Source: Solibacillus sp040273735 (GTDB lineage Bacteria > Bacillota > Bacilli > Bacillales_A > Planococcaceae). Taken from it: a DNA stretch of 64,000 nucleotides. Within the stretch, counting starts at the first letter, position 1; the number at the start of each line of letters is the position of its first letter. Where the stretch lies: NCBI RefSeq assembly GCF_040273735.1, contig NZ_JBELZM010000014.1, positions 69,175 through 133,174 on the forward strand, given 5' to 3'. Below the pieces are notes generated by a model, which was not told where the DNA came from, ran no database searches, and saw only the letters and a list, made by a program, of their open reading frames with translations. The position numbers and the translations under genes were made by a program. Positions 8,285-17,342 of the stretch are shown here, piece by piece.

Positions 8285-9532
8285 TTAAATGAATATTTCA
8301 TTGAAAGCTTTGTAAATAAATTTTTTGTAAATCGTCTCGGGAAAGTCCTCTACGCCATTTTTCGCGAAAATGATATCACGTTTTGCGGCAACTTCATCCT
8401 TTTCATAGTAAGAAGCTAATGCCCGTATAGCAAAGAATTGATAATATTTAGCTAAATCAATGGGATGGTGTAAGTAGTCAGGAATGGTTAAAGCAGTACC
8501 GATTTGGAGTGCTTTCGAGTAGTTTTCTAATTTAAATTCCGCATACATCTCTTCACCGATGAAGATAGGATTTTTAAATAAAAATAAGTAATCCTGGAGT
8601 TTTGTTTTATAATGGCCAATTTCCGGAACGATTTGTGCGTATTTCTTTTCAACGATGTTCATATAATGCAGCTTGCTGTATAAATAACGTACAGATATCG
8701 TTGGATCGTCAGCAAACTCCGATAAAAGCATTAATTTATCTATGTACTCTTTGCTCTTGTTAATATCCTCATTCGCAATCGATTGAATAAACAACAAATG
8801 ATAAAAGCGATCCATACGATAAAATATTTGCTTCTTTTTGGCCATGTTTAATGCCTTTTTTAAATAGTGTTGCGACATTCTAATATTATCAACTGCTGAA
8901 TAGGAAATCGTTAAATTATAGTACAAATCAAGAATTACCATTGGGTCCATCATCAGTTCATATGGTTCGATACGTTTTTCTCCTTGCTTTAAAATAGCTA
9001 ATGTTTCATTGTAATTACGCTGTTCGATCGCAGCCTGGCATAAATAAAAATAGCAACGAAGCATTCGGCTATATGCATGGATTTCTTCGTACTGATCAAT
9101 AAACTTCCAATATTCGTCGAGTGATTTGGCTTTGTTAATCGTACGATTCATTAAAAAATAAACTTCTCTTATACGAATTTGTTCATAGTTTGTGCCTTGA
9201 ATTTCCGATAAATAAGGTTCAATTTTTTCGATTATTTTAATCGTAAGTGATTGGAGCTCTTCATGGTCGCGTATGAGTTCTCTACGCTCTACATCTTCTT
9301 CGATTGTAGTATACAAGTTTCTGAGCATTGAGAGTGTGCCGTCATCCAGCAGATAATCGACATCGACATTTAATCTTTTCGCAATAAAACGAAGACTTTC
9401 CATTGAAGGCTGTGCTTTACCGTTCTCAATTAAACTTAGCATACCTTTCGTTAAACGTTCCCCTACTAACTCGGTTTGAGTTAATCTTTTCTGTTTCCTC
9501 AGCTTTTTGATGCGTTCTCCTAGTATATTCAA
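8285..9532 (-). CDS. XRE-type HTH regulator with TPR-like C-terminal domain
   Basis: 415 aa. Residues 5-60 form a Cro/C1-type HTH (GERIKKLRKQKRLTQTELV, then SLIENGKAQPS). The remaining ~340 residues are helical with spaced Tyr/Leu/Ala pairs, like the TPR repeats of Rap/PlcR/Rgg-type or related Bacillales regulators, which may sense peptides or protein partners. Start is TTG at 9532 with AGGTGA just upstream. No short peptide-pheromone gene was found beside it, so a signalling partner is unproven. Confidence 0.82.
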   Translation of the reverse strand: MNILGERIKKLRKQKRLTQTELVGERLTKGMLSLIENGKAQPSMESLRFIAKRLNVDVDYLLDDGTLSMLRNLYTTIEEDVERRELIRDHEELQSLTIKIIEKIEPYLSEIQGTNYEQIRIREVYFLMNRTINKAKSLDEYWKFIDQYEEIHAYSRMLRCYFYLCQAAIEQRNYNETLAILKQGEKRIEPYELMMDPMVILDLYYNLTISYSAVDNIRMSQHYLKKALNMAKKKQIFYRMDRFYHLLFIQSIANEDINKSKEYIDKLMLLSEFADDPTISVRYLYSKLHYMNIVEKKYAQIVPEIGHYKTKLQDYLFLFKNPIFIGEEMYAEFKLENYSKALQIGTALTIPDYLHHPIDLAKYYQFFAIRALASYYEKDEVAAKRDIIFAKNGVEDFPETIYKKFIYKAFNEIFI

Positions 9533-9636
9533 TATTTCACCTACACTTCTTAACTGAATATTCTTATTAAACTATGAATACAGAATTTTTACAATATATT
9601 AACTTAAAGTTTAATGACTTAAACTATAAAATAGTT

Positions 9637-9672
9637 AAAAAAGAATGTACTGCACTTGGCAATACATTCCTT
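9637..9672 (-). terminator. Terminator downstream of recQ
   Basis: Minus-strand stem GAATGTA / TACATTC followed by TTTTTT, located between the recQ stop and the next gene. Confidence 0.65.
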
Positions 9673-9807
9673 TAGTATAGTAAGATAGCAAATTTAATGA
9701 GTAAATTGAATTTAATCACTAAAAATATTTTATTAAAACAAAGTGGATATTTTTATAAAAAGTTTAATTTTGAGTAATTATCCATTCTGTAATTATTTAA
9801 CATTATA

Positions 9808-11571
9808 TTATGAATTTGCAATAATCGCCTCAATAAAAGTTTTACCGTATTTCTCTAATTTGCTCTCCCCTACACCACTGACCTCTAAAAATTGTGTACT
9901 GTTTTTAGGTTTACGGATACACATATCTTTTAATGATTTATCCGAGAAAACAACAAAAGGCGGAACTTTCTCCCGATCTGCAATTTCTTTCCGTATTTTA
10001 CGAAGAATTTCGAATAGAGGATCGTTTGGCTCTACTGTTGATTCAATAATGCGTGCCTCTTTACGCAATACTTTTTTTTGACCAAGAAGTACTTCTTTAC
10101 CTTCATCAGAAATGGATAATGTCGGGAACTGTCCATTATTTACGACTATCAGCTTTTCTGAAATTAAAAACTCGATAAAACTGGAAATCTCTTTCGCATT
10201 CATAGCACGTAAAATGCCATAAGTGGGCAACTTTTGGAAATTGAATTCAAGCACTTTCTTACTGCGAGAGCCAGCCAATACTGAAGCGGTTAATTGTTTA
10301 CCGAATTTTTGCCCCATTCTTACGATACAGGACAATACTTTCTGTGCATCAGTTGTTACGTCCAGCTGCGGACGATTATCTGTGCAATTTGCACATCTGC
10401 CGCAATTTTGACCTGCCTCGTCTCCAAAATATTCAATAATATAGCTTTGTAAACAGCGCTCTGTATGACAGTAATCAATCATCGCATGCAGCTTTTGAAG
10501 TTCAAAAGGAATTCGAGAGCGATCTTGTGCCTGATCGATTAAGAAACGCTGCGTTTGTTCGTCGGAAGAGCTGTAAAGCAATATACACTCACTATCAAGT
10601 CCATCACGACCGGCACGGCCGGCCTCCTGATAATAGCTCTCCATATTACGAGGCATATTGTAATGAAGCACATAGCGTACATTTGTTTTATTGATTCCCA
10701 TTCCAAAAGCATTTGTTGCGACCATTATTTGAACTTCATCATTTAAAAAGCGATTTTGCTCATATGTACGGTCTTCTTCAAACATACCACCATGATATTT
10801 TGCTACTGCAAAACCGGCTCTGTTCAGCATTTCATAGACGGCTTCCACTGATTTTCGAGTTGCTGCGTAAATAATCCCTGCTTCATTTTCATTTGCCTTC
10901 ACATATTTTTTTATATAGGCTTCTTTGTTCTCTCCAAGTAAAACCGAAAATGATAAATTTTCACGTGCAAAGCCAGTAATGAATGTATTTTTCTTTTCGA
11001 TTGAAAGAAGCTGTTGAATGTCTGCACTTACCTCTTCAGTAGCAGTTGCCGTCAATGCAATAACGGTCGGTTTCTTTTTCCATAAATGCAGCAGTTGCTG
11101 GATTGACCGGTAACTTGGACGAAAATCATGCCCCCACTGTGATATACAATGCGCTTCATCTATTGCCAATATTGGCACATTTATTCGAGAAAGTTCCATA
11201 CAAAAGCGTTCATTTTCGAGTCGTTCCGGTGCGATGTAAAGCAATTTGATTTTACCGCTTTGTACACCATACATTACATCTTGCACTTCTTCATAACTTA
11301 GCGAACTATTAATATAAGCCGCTGGAATTCCACTGGATACAAGCATATCTACCTGGTCTTTCATAAGAGAGATCAATGGTGAAATTACGAGTGTTGTTCC
11401 TTCCATACACAATGCGGGTATCTGATAGCATAGGGATTTCCCGCCACCAGTCGGCATAATAACAAGCGTATCTTTGTTATCCAATACGTTATCGATAATT
11501 TGGGTTTGACCAGGACGGAAAGAGTCATAGCCAAAATTTGTTTTTAAATGTTGTAATGCTAGTGAAATCAT
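9808..11571 (-). CDS. recQ: ATP-dependent DNA helicase RecQ
   Basis: 587 aa with full superfamily-2 set: Walker A TGGGKS (Lys about residue 45), DEAHCISQWGHDFRPSY (DEAH 138-141), TATAT, GMGINKTNVRYVLHYNMPR and QEAGRAGRDG. A zinc-binding cysteine set follows (YCHTERC ... NCGRCANC), then winged helix and a C-terminal HRDC domain ending in the GVGESKLEKYG motif. It unwinds DNA in recombination and fork repair. Start ATG has AGGAGGG upstream. Somewhat shorter than RecQ with tandem HRDC domains but complete. Confidence 0.95.
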   Translation of the reverse strand: MISLALQHLKTNFGYDSFRPGQTQIIDNVLDNKDTLVIMPTGGGKSLCYQIPALCMEGTTLVISPLISLMKDQVDMLVSSGIPAAYINSSLSYEEVQDVMYGVQSGKIKLLYIAPERLENERFCMELSRINVPILAIDEAHCISQWGHDFRPSYRSIQQLLHLWKKKPTVIALTATATEEVSADIQQLLSIEKKNTFITGFARENLSFSVLLGENKEAYIKKYVKANENEAGIIYAATRKSVEAVYEMLNRAGFAVAKYHGGMFEEDRTYEQNRFLNDEVQIMVATNAFGMGINKTNVRYVLHYNMPRNMESYYQEAGRAGRDGLDSECILLYSSSDEQTQRFLIDQAQDRSRIPFELQKLHAMIDYCHTERCLQSYIIEYFGDEAGQNCGRCANCTDNRPQLDVTTDAQKVLSCIVRMGQKFGKQLTASVLAGSRSKKVLEFNFQKLPTYGILRAMNAKEISSFIEFLISEKLIVVNNGQFPTLSISDEGKEVLLGQKKVLRKEARIIESTVEPNDPLFEILRKIRKEIADREKVPPFVVFSDKSLKDMCIRKPKNSTQFLEVSGVGESKLEKYGKTFIEAIIANS

Positions 11572-11882
11572 AATCCCTCCTCAATAACTTCAATTTCTTT
11601 ATTATACATGCAAATAAAAGTTCGTAAAAGTAACTTTAGTTTACATAATAAAATTATAGAACTATTTTTAAAAATGATGAACTATATGGATATATTTGTG
11701 TCCCCTATTTTCATTATTTTCGACATTTGCAAATAGATCCCTTTCTACAGGGGCAAACAATTTATTTGCTTTATTTCAGGACCTCCTTTATTTCTTATTG
11801 GCTTTTTTATCTATTTAAAATTTCAATATGTAGTGTCGGATAATATGTATAAATAAGAAAAGGATTGCCTATTTTGCAATTC
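11572..11882. other. Intergenic region, no gene recognised
   Basis: About 310 AT-rich bases upstream of recQ. A perfect AAAGGAGG lies on the minus strand near 11785-11792, but no start codon sits at a usable distance. A frame of about 30 codons further down lacks a matching RBS. Nothing else identifiable. Confidence 0.5.
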
Positions 11883-12976
11883 TCATTTTCCGAATGTGGC
11901 GGTAATGTAATTTTCACTTTTTGTGTTAGTACATCCGGTTAACACAAGATGATGTTCCTTTACATCAATGAAACTGCATGTGAATTGCGCCGAACCATTT
12001 TCTACAGCAATCCCCTTGTCTTCATGTTTTAAATTCCATTGAATTTCGCCAACAGTTAATTGAATGGCCGGCAGTTGCTCTATTAAAAATAATTGTAATG
12101 CAGGAACTGCTTCAATTCTCTGATCATTGGTTAAGTTGAACTTTTGGTATCTTTTCTTCCTGACGTCGTCTGTCAGAAAATTTGCTCCGATTACTTTAAA
12201 CTGCTCCTGATCGTTAACAAATGTGAGGCGTACTTCTTCTTTTTGTTCGTCCACCCCATCCACAAAATAACAGACACCTTCTTTACGCGCATCCTTTATT
12301 TGATAACCTCTAATAGGTTCTTTTATATACCTCAGCGCTTGTACTACATCATCTTAAGCAGTATACCCTTTTAATAAAGTTTGGTCTTTCTTTTCTATGG
12401 CTTCATTTAGTTGGTTAATAAAATGCAGACCAGCCCTCTTAAGTTCATCACTATTGTACGTAAATATATTTTTCTCATAGTAGTTCGTAAAGTTATCGAT
12501 TTGTTCTTGTTTCCGCAGCAACTCAGTATTTTTTTCAGCCGCTGTTGTCAATTCATTTTCTGTTCCAATGCTTCACTTAACAAATGATCAATTTGTTCTT
12601 TGGTCGCAGCAATTTCCCCATTTTCTGGTCTTTCTTCAATTGAATAATCCTTGCCGTTACGGAAATGGATTATTGCGATATTATTCGCAACATCGATCGC
12701 CTCTGTTTCCCCGAGCGTAATATTTTCATCATAAACAAGTGAATATGGATGACTTGCAACATGCTGTGCATTTACTACAAGCCATTTATCCCGCTTACTT
12801 TGATGGATGATATAACCGTTAGTTGTCGTAGTATGGATTGCAACCTCCCCATTCAAAACAATCGGCTTTTTCTCCTCTACACTTGGCAATGTTTGAGCAA
12901 CCCATTCTGCGTCACCGGGTTTGTCGGAACATCCCGACAAAAAGAGAACAAATATAAGGGTAAACAATTTTCTCAT
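11883..12976 (-). pseudogene. Broken lipoprotein gene (one frameshift plus one in-frame stop)
   Basis: Three consecutive pieces read as one ancestral gene. Piece 1 starts at ATG 12976 (AAGGA RBS) with a lipoprotein signal (lipobox LSGC) and ends at TGA 12548-12550. Piece 2 continues in another frame from about 12551 and stops at TAA 12354-12356. Piece 3 continues in the same frame as piece 2 straight past that TAA to 11883 with sensible protein sequence (DDVVQALRYIKEPIRGY...). Adding one A to the A4 run (plus-strand T-run 12556-12559) fuses pieces 1 and 2 smoothly. The intact product would be about 364 aa. Piece 1 has a weak resemblance to trypsin-like lipoproteins (NAQHVASH, then VANNIAIIHF); the rest may be NTF2-like. 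Family not firmly identified. Confidence 0.75.
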
Positions 12977-13026
12977 GCATTTTTCCTTATCCATAATTGT
13001 ATTATGTAAACTAAAACGACTCATCA

Positions 13027-13060
13027 AAAAGAAGTGACTGAACAGATTCAGGCACTTCTC
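13027..13060 (-). terminator. Terminator downstream of decayed membrane gene
   Basis: Minus-strand hairpin GAAGTG-c-CTGAA / TTCAG-t-CACTTC with a T5 tail. It separates the decayed region at 13063-13410 from the broken lipoprotein gene. Confidence 0.65.
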
Positions 13061-13062
13061 CA

Positions 13063-13410
13063 TTATACTGATTTCTTTTTAATTAGCATTCCGATGATCG
13101 AAAGTGACATAAAACCGAATAATATGACGATAATCCACTTCGTAAACATAATGAGTACCGGTCATATCATACACAATTTCAAAGATCAGCGGGACAATCG
13201 CAAGATTCTATAATAAAGAATACGACCGAACTTTTTCCATGGATTCAACTTTTCATCTGTTTGAGCACTCCTGATGGATGTACCCATCGAATCATTTACT
13301 GTAGTGAACCGCTGATTATGGGGATAATAGCCAATACACCCCAAATTCCTAAACGATTAAAGTTGTTACCGACCAGATAACCGTAAATTCCTATGCTTCA
13401 TATTCGTTCC
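13063..13410 (-). pseudogene. Remnant of a membrane-protein gene
   Basis: No long frame survives, but minus-strand fragments in successive frames look like one eroded membrane protein: LVGNNFNRLGIWGVLAIIPI, then DEKLNPWKKFGRILYYRIL, then IVPLIFEIVYDMTGTHY. The last is the 28-codon frame from ATG 13149 to 13063, a hydrophobic segment (MFTKWIIVILFGFMS...) ending in lysines. Several frameshifts are needed to join them. The 3' terminator is intact. Family not recognised. Confidence 0.45.
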
Positions 13411-13617
13411 ACGTTTCTCTTTTAATAACTCGATAGTAAAACGTACTAAAAATTTGTGACAACTAAATGATTCGGCTTTATAAGAATCGTTTATTTCCGA
13501 TGCGCTGATATTTAATTTAGTATTAAGTCATGCTATAATAGAAACATTGTGTGCAAAAGAGAATTCTCTTTTTTAAGCAATCGAAAATACAAAGAAACAA
13601 TTCAAGGAGGTACTTGC

Positions 13618-15222
13618 ATGATTCAAGTATCAGGTGTAGGTCTACGTTATGGTGACCGTAAATTATTTGACGATGTAAATATTAAATTCACTCCAGGTAA
13701 CTGTTATGGTCTAATCGGAGCAAACGGTGCTGGTAAATCAACATTCTTAAAAATCTTATCTGGTGATATCGAGGCACAAGAAGGCCACGTATCAATGGGT
13801 AAAGATGAGCGTCTTTCAGTATTAAAGCAAAACCACTTCGAATACGATGAATTCAACGTATTAGATACAGTTGTAATGGGTAACAAACGTCTTTGGGAAG
13901 TAAAAGCTGAAAAAGATGCAATCTACATGAAACCGGAAATGACAGACGAAGATGGTATGCGTGCGGCTGAACTTGAAGGCGAATTTGCTGACATGAACGG
14001 TTGGGAAGCTGAATCTGATGCTGCCACACTTTTAAACGGTCTAGGTATCGGCGATGACTTGCACTACATGATGATGGCTGACTTAGAAGGTTCGGACAAA
14101 GTAAAAGTATTACTAGCGCAGGCTTTATTCGGTAAGCCGGACGTATTACTACTGGATGAGCCTACCAACCACTTGGACTTAAAAGCGATTAAATGGCTGG
14201 AAGAGTTTTTAATTAACTTTGAAAACACAGTAATCGTTGTATCCCATGACCGTCACTTCTTAAATAAAGTATGTACACATATCGCTGACTTAGACTTTGG
14301 AAAAATTCAGCTTTATGTTGGTAACTACGATTTCTGGTATGAGTCAAGTCAATTAGCGCAAAAAATGATGGCAGACCAAAACAAGAAAAAAGAAGAGAAA
14401 ATTAAAGAACTAAAAGAATTCGTTGCACGTTTCTCTGCAAACGCATCGAAATCTTCTCAAGCAACGTCTCGTAAAAAAATGCTTGATAAGATTGAGCTGG
14501 ATGATATCCGTCCTTCAAGCCGTAAGTACCCGTTCATCAACTTCCAAACTGGTCGTGAAATCGGGAATGACGTATTAACAGTTGATGGCTTAACAGCTTC
14601 ACAAGATGGCGAAACATTATTTAAAGACATCCGTTTCTCAATGAACAAAGAAGATAAAATCATCCTTTTAGGTTCACCAAATGCAAAATCTGCATTTATG
14701 GATATTTTAATGGGTCGTAAACAGGCAGATGCCGGTACGTATAAATGGGGTGTTACAACATCTCAAAGCTACTTTGAAATGGATCATGACCAATACTTTG
14801 GCGGTAACGAAAAGTCATTAGTTGAATGGTTACGCCCTTATTCTCCGGAAGATGAAACTGAATCTTTCTTACGCGGTTTCTTAGGCCGTATGCTATTCTC
14901 TGGTGAAGAAGTGAAGAAATCTCCTGCTGTACTTTCAGGTGGAGAGAAAGTTCGTTGTATGCTTTCAAAAATGATGCTTTCAAACTCGAACGTATTATTA
15001 TTGGATGAACCAACGAACCACTTAGACTTAGAATCAATTCAAGCACTGAATGAAGGTTTAATCCGCTTCAAAGGTGCAATGATCTTTACATCACATGACC
15101 ACCAATTCATTCAAACTATTGCAAACCGTGTAATCGAAATCCGTGAAGACGGTTCTATTTTAGATAAACCATTAACATACGATGAGTATCTAGAGTGGAA
15201 AGATGCACAAGGCTTAAACTAA
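13618..15222 (+). CDS. ykpA: ABC-F family ATPase (YkpA/YbiT type)
   Basis: 534 aa from ATG 13618, which follows AAGGAGGT at 7 bases; an upstream in-frame GTG at 13549 lacks a site and would add 23 residues. Two ABC ATPase domains in one chain, each with a Walker A (GANGAGKST; a degenerate GSPNAKSAF in the second), a Walker B (LLLDEPTNHLDL in both) and a signature (LSGGEKVR in the second), with no membrane segments. A linker between them carries KELKEFVARFSANASKS. ABC-F proteins bind the ribosome E site and regulate translation. The degenerate second P-loop is as written in the DNA. ykpA is the likely orthologue, not certain. Confidence 0.88.
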   Translation: MIQVSGVGLRYGDRKLFDDVNIKFTPGNCYGLIGANGAGKSTFLKILSGDIEAQEGHVSMGKDERLSVLKQNHFEYDEFNVLDTVVMGNKRLWEVKAEKDAIYMKPEMTDEDGMRAAELEGEFADMNGWEAESDAATLLNGLGIGDDLHYMMMADLEGSDKVKVLLAQALFGKPDVLLLDEPTNHLDLKAIKWLEEFLINFENTVIVVSHDRHFLNKVCTHIADLDFGKIQLYVGNYDFWYESSQLAQKMMADQNKKKEEKIKELKEFVARFSANASKSSQATSRKKMLDKIELDDIRPSSRKYPFINFQTGREIGNDVLTVDGLTASQDGETLFKDIRFSMNKEDKIILLGSPNAKSAFMDILMGRKQADAGTYKWGVTTSQSYFEMDHDQYFGGNEKSLVEWLRPYSPEDETESFLRGFLGRMLFSGEEVKKSPAVLSGGEKVRCMLSKMMLSNSNVLLLDEPTNHLDLESIQALNEGLIRFKGAMIFTSHDHQFIQTIANRVIEIREDGSILDKPLTYDEYLEWKDAQGLN

Positions 15223-15233
15223 TAATCGAAAAA

Positions 15234-15269
15234 AGAAGGATGCAGCTATCTGCACTCCTTCTTTTTTTT
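15234..15269 (+). terminator. Terminator after the ABC-F gene
   Basis: Stem AGAAGGATGCAG / CTGCACTCCTTCT followed by eight T residues. Confidence 0.85.
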
Positions 15270-15274
15270 GTAAC

Positions 15275-15592
15275 TTATTCCGTAATTGTATTTTTATAAA
15301 TATCGAGAATTTCAAGTAATTGCTTTTTCTTTGTTTCATCGCTCTTTAACTGTTCAAGTTTGTCTATATATTGTGCGATTGAATACCGGGATAGGACCGG
15401 TAAATCATACGTTTGGACAAGCAGATCAAATAATGTTTGCTGTTCATCAGATAAATAGATCGGAAGAGTGTAACTATAAGTGAAAACATATTGTCCTTTT
15501 TTATTTATACCTAATTGTGGCGCATATTCCGGTAAGGAAAATGATAAATCAGGCTGCGGCTCGAGTGGTTCCACAATTTCCTCATCATCCAT
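15275..15592 (-). CDS. Hypothetical protein, about 105 aa
   Basis: Soluble acidic protein without recognised motif; N-terminus is proline- and glutamate-rich (EEIVEPLEPQPD), C-terminus helical and lysine-rich. The ATG at 15592 has no RBS. A GTG at 15574 has GAGG five bases upstream and may be the true start, giving 99 aa. A TATAAT-like box lies immediately before the ATG. Codon use looks normal. Function unknown. Confidence 0.6.
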   Translation of the reverse strand: MDDEEIVEPLEPQPDLSFSLPEYAPQLGINKKGQYVFTYSYTLPIYLSDEQQTLFDLLVQTYDLPVLSRYSIAQYIDKLEQLKSDETKKKQLLEILDIYKNTITE

Positions 15593-15640
15593 CGAGTATT
15601 TGCATTATATACTTTTTATATTGGGATCTCATGTTTTAAC

Positions 15641-15672
15641 AAAAAAAGCTACGTACAATGATACGCAGCTTC
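15641..15672 (-). terminator. Terminator after the cold-shock gene
   Basis: Minus-strand hairpin AAGCTGCGTA / TACGTAGCTT followed by T-run. Confidence 0.75.
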
Positions 15673-15685
15673 GGAATTTGTACTA

Positions 15686-15886
15686 TTATAGTTTGATTAC
15701 ATTAGATGCTTGTGGTCCGCGGTTGCCATCTACAACCTCGAATTCCACTTGTTGCCCTTCTTCCAATGTTTTGAAACCTTCACCTTGAATGGCAGAAAAG
15801 TGAACGAATACATCGTTTTCCCCTTCCACTTCGATGAAGCCAAAACCTTTTTCTGAGTTAAACCATTTTACTGTACCTTGTTTCAT
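15686..15886 (-). CDS. csp: Cold-shock protein, CspA family
   Basis: 66 aa OB-fold nucleic-acid chaperone. RNP1 KGFGFI and RNP2 VFVHFS are intact, as is the opening GTVKWFNSEKGFG. It binds single-stranded RNA and DNA and melts secondary structure. ATG at 15886 has GGAGG nine bases upstream; a TTG immediately before it is an alternative. The transcript has a long structured leader, as expected for cold-induced csp mRNAs. Confidence 0.95.
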   Translation of the reverse strand: MKQGTVKWFNSEKGFGFIEVEGENDVFVHFSAIQGEGFKTLEEGQQVEFEVVDGNRGPQASNVIKL

Positions 15887-16060
15887 CAATAAATACCTCC
15901 AAAAATAAAAGTTAACAATTAAAAAACCAAATAAAAAAACACATATTACAAGAGTACCGATCCACTAACTCGATTACTGTTTGTAATATGTGAAGCCATT
16001 GTATTCGGTCAATCTTTCAATTGTTAAATATAGTATATATATCATAAGTATGACTGTCAA
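15887..16060 (-). promoter_or_regulatory. csp promoter and long 5' leader with a 12-bp stem
   Basis: Minus-strand sigma-A promoter: TTGACA (16055-16060), 17-base spacer, TATACT (16032-16037). Predicted start near 16025 gives a leader of about 140 bases. Within it a perfect 12-base inverted repeat (15940-15951 with 15981-15992, arms CACATATTACAA) encloses 29 bases and is followed on the minus strand by a T-rich tract, so it could act as a thermosensitive structure or weak attenuator. Confidence 0.7.
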
Positions 16061-16063
16061 TTA

Positions 16064-16099
16064 CCATTTGGAAAATTAAGCAAATTTTCAATCAAATGG
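16064..16099 (-). terminator. Hairpin after the DUF1033 gene, possible terminator
   Basis: Outer arms CCATTTG / CAAATGG and inner arms GAAAATT / AATTTTC between the DUF1033 stop and the csp promoter. No T-run follows on the minus strand, so termination is uncertain. Confidence 0.35.
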
Positions 16100-16104
16100 A
16101 GTTA

Positions 16105-16395
16105 TTATTGTGTAATCGCTTCTGGCGTTAATATAATAATGCCATGATAAATTTGGGCATCATCATCACAGGCTTCACAAAATTCACATTCATCCTCTGA
16201 CCAAAATGCATAAAATCGTTCATTTTTATGTGCTTCAAACTCATATTTGTTTCGAAATTGAGCAAGCAAATGATTCAATGCCATTTGGAATTGATGCTCT
16301 GTATCATATAGCTCCGTTGATACGATATACTCTTCCCAACCGTCAAATTGCCACCAAGGCTCGTAATCTGCCTTCATATAAATAATTTTATACAT
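16105..16395 (-). CDS. DUF1033 family protein
   Basis: 96 aa. The opening YKIIYMKADYEPWWQFDGWE is the signature of DUF1033, a small soluble family of Bacillales and lactobacilli with unknown function. A CEFCEACDDD segment carries three cysteines that could bind metal; whether these are conserved in the family is not known to me. Of two in-frame ATGs, 16395 has the better RBS spacing (AAAGGA, 8 bases); 16401 would leave only 2. Confidence 0.75.
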   Translation of the reverse strand: MYKIIYMKADYEPWWQFDGWEEYIVSTELYDTEHQFQMALNHLLAQFRNKYEFEAHKNERFYAFWSEDECEFCEACDDDAQIYHGIIILTPEAITQ

Positions 16396-16635
16396 ATACA
16401 TTATCCTTTCTTTCTCTATATTTTAAACACTTTTGTCCGCGATGTCTAATAATGCTAATTATAATTAGGGGAAGAATGGAAATCATAATAATTGTTCGTC
16501 TTTCCGAATCTTTTTACTTTTTAATAGAGCCAAAACTTGTTACGATTAAGAAAAGACAGCATTTCAATTTTTTTAGAAATGTGGGGTATTAAATAACTAA
16601 TTCTGCTGATTTTTGTGCAATAAAGTAACTAATAT

Positions 16636-16661
16636 TGAAACTTTTTTACGTTTCATACGTA
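16636..16661 (+). promoter_or_regulatory. Sigma-W-type ECF promoter of xpaC-telA
   Basis: TGAAAC at 16636-16641, exactly 16 bases, CGTA at 16658-16661. This is the full Bacillus sigma-W consensus, including the T-tract directly after the -35 element. It lies 30 bases upstream of the xpaC start codon on the same strand. Confidence 0.8.
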
Positions 16662-16691
16662 TCAATAGTATCGAGTAAAGGAGGTATGACA

Positions 16692-17339
16692 ATGCTTGGT
16701 CCTATAAATTTTCTAACACGACATCTAATTAATGTATTAGTTTTTTCGACAGCGGTCACACTTACGTTTGTTAATTTTACCGGCATAACAACGATGCTGG
16801 CATTACCTCTTGGAGCAGCAGCATATTTCATCAGTAATAAAGTAACTTACACCATTCAGAAAACGGCACAAAGCAAAAAAGTCGGGCTTTCAAAATCTGA
16901 ATACAACTTAATCGAAGCACAATTAAAACAGGCCCGTTCACATATTCAGGCATTAAATCAGCAGTATGTCAGAGTGCGTTCTGTACGTTCTTTTAAGCAA
17001 ATAAATGAAATGTCAAAACTAGCAAAACGCATTATCAATATTGTGCAGACAAACCCGCACAAGTTTTATGCAGTGGAAGATTTCTTCTATGCACACTTGC
17101 CGTCAGCCGTACAGCTTTCTGATAAATACACGTTACTGACAAAAGAACAAGTACCTGGTACGGAAGTGCATTTAGCGTTGGAAGATACACGTAGAACTTT
17201 AAAAGAGCTACAGATAACGATGGAATCTGATTTGAAAAGTGCTTTATCTTCGGATATCGAAAACTTGAAAATCGAACTCGACTTTGCAAAATTGTCGAAT
17301 GAAAAGCGTAAAGATCGATTAAAAATCGGCGGTGAGTAA
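16692..17339 (+). CDS. xpaC: XpaC family protein
   Basis: 215 aa. Two closely spaced hydrophobic segments (about residues 11-47) are followed by a helical, charged cytoplasmic domain (YNLIEAQLKQARSHIQALNQ). This is the layout of XpaC, first described as hydrolysing 5-bromo-4-chloroindolyl phosphate; its true role is unclear. ATG 16692 follows GGAGG at 7 bases. It is followed after 3 bases by telA, as in other Bacillales, and preceded by a sigma-W-type promoter, which suggests an envelope-stress function. Confidence 0.85.
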   Translation: MLGPINFLTRHLINVLVFSTAVTLTFVNFTGITTMLALPLGAAAYFISNKVTYTIQKTAQSKKVGLSKSEYNLIEAQLKQARSHIQALNQQYVRVRSVRSFKQINEMSKLAKRIINIVQTNPHKFYAVEDFFYAHLPSAVQLSDKYTLLTKEQVPGTEVHLALEDTRRTLKELQITMESDLKSALSSDIENLKIELDFAKLSNEKRKDRLKIGGE

Positions 17340-17342
17340 CAA

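Noticed and set aside
11700..11800. Perfect AAAGGAGG on the minus strand upstream of recQ, suggesting a small gene.
   Set aside because: No ATG, GTG or TTG lies at a workable distance; the nearest frame begins about 20 bases further on.
16560..16600. GGGGTATT as a sigma-B -10 element upstream of xpaC.
   Set aside because: No GTTT-type -35 at the right distance; the sigma-W-type promoter closer to the gene is far better.
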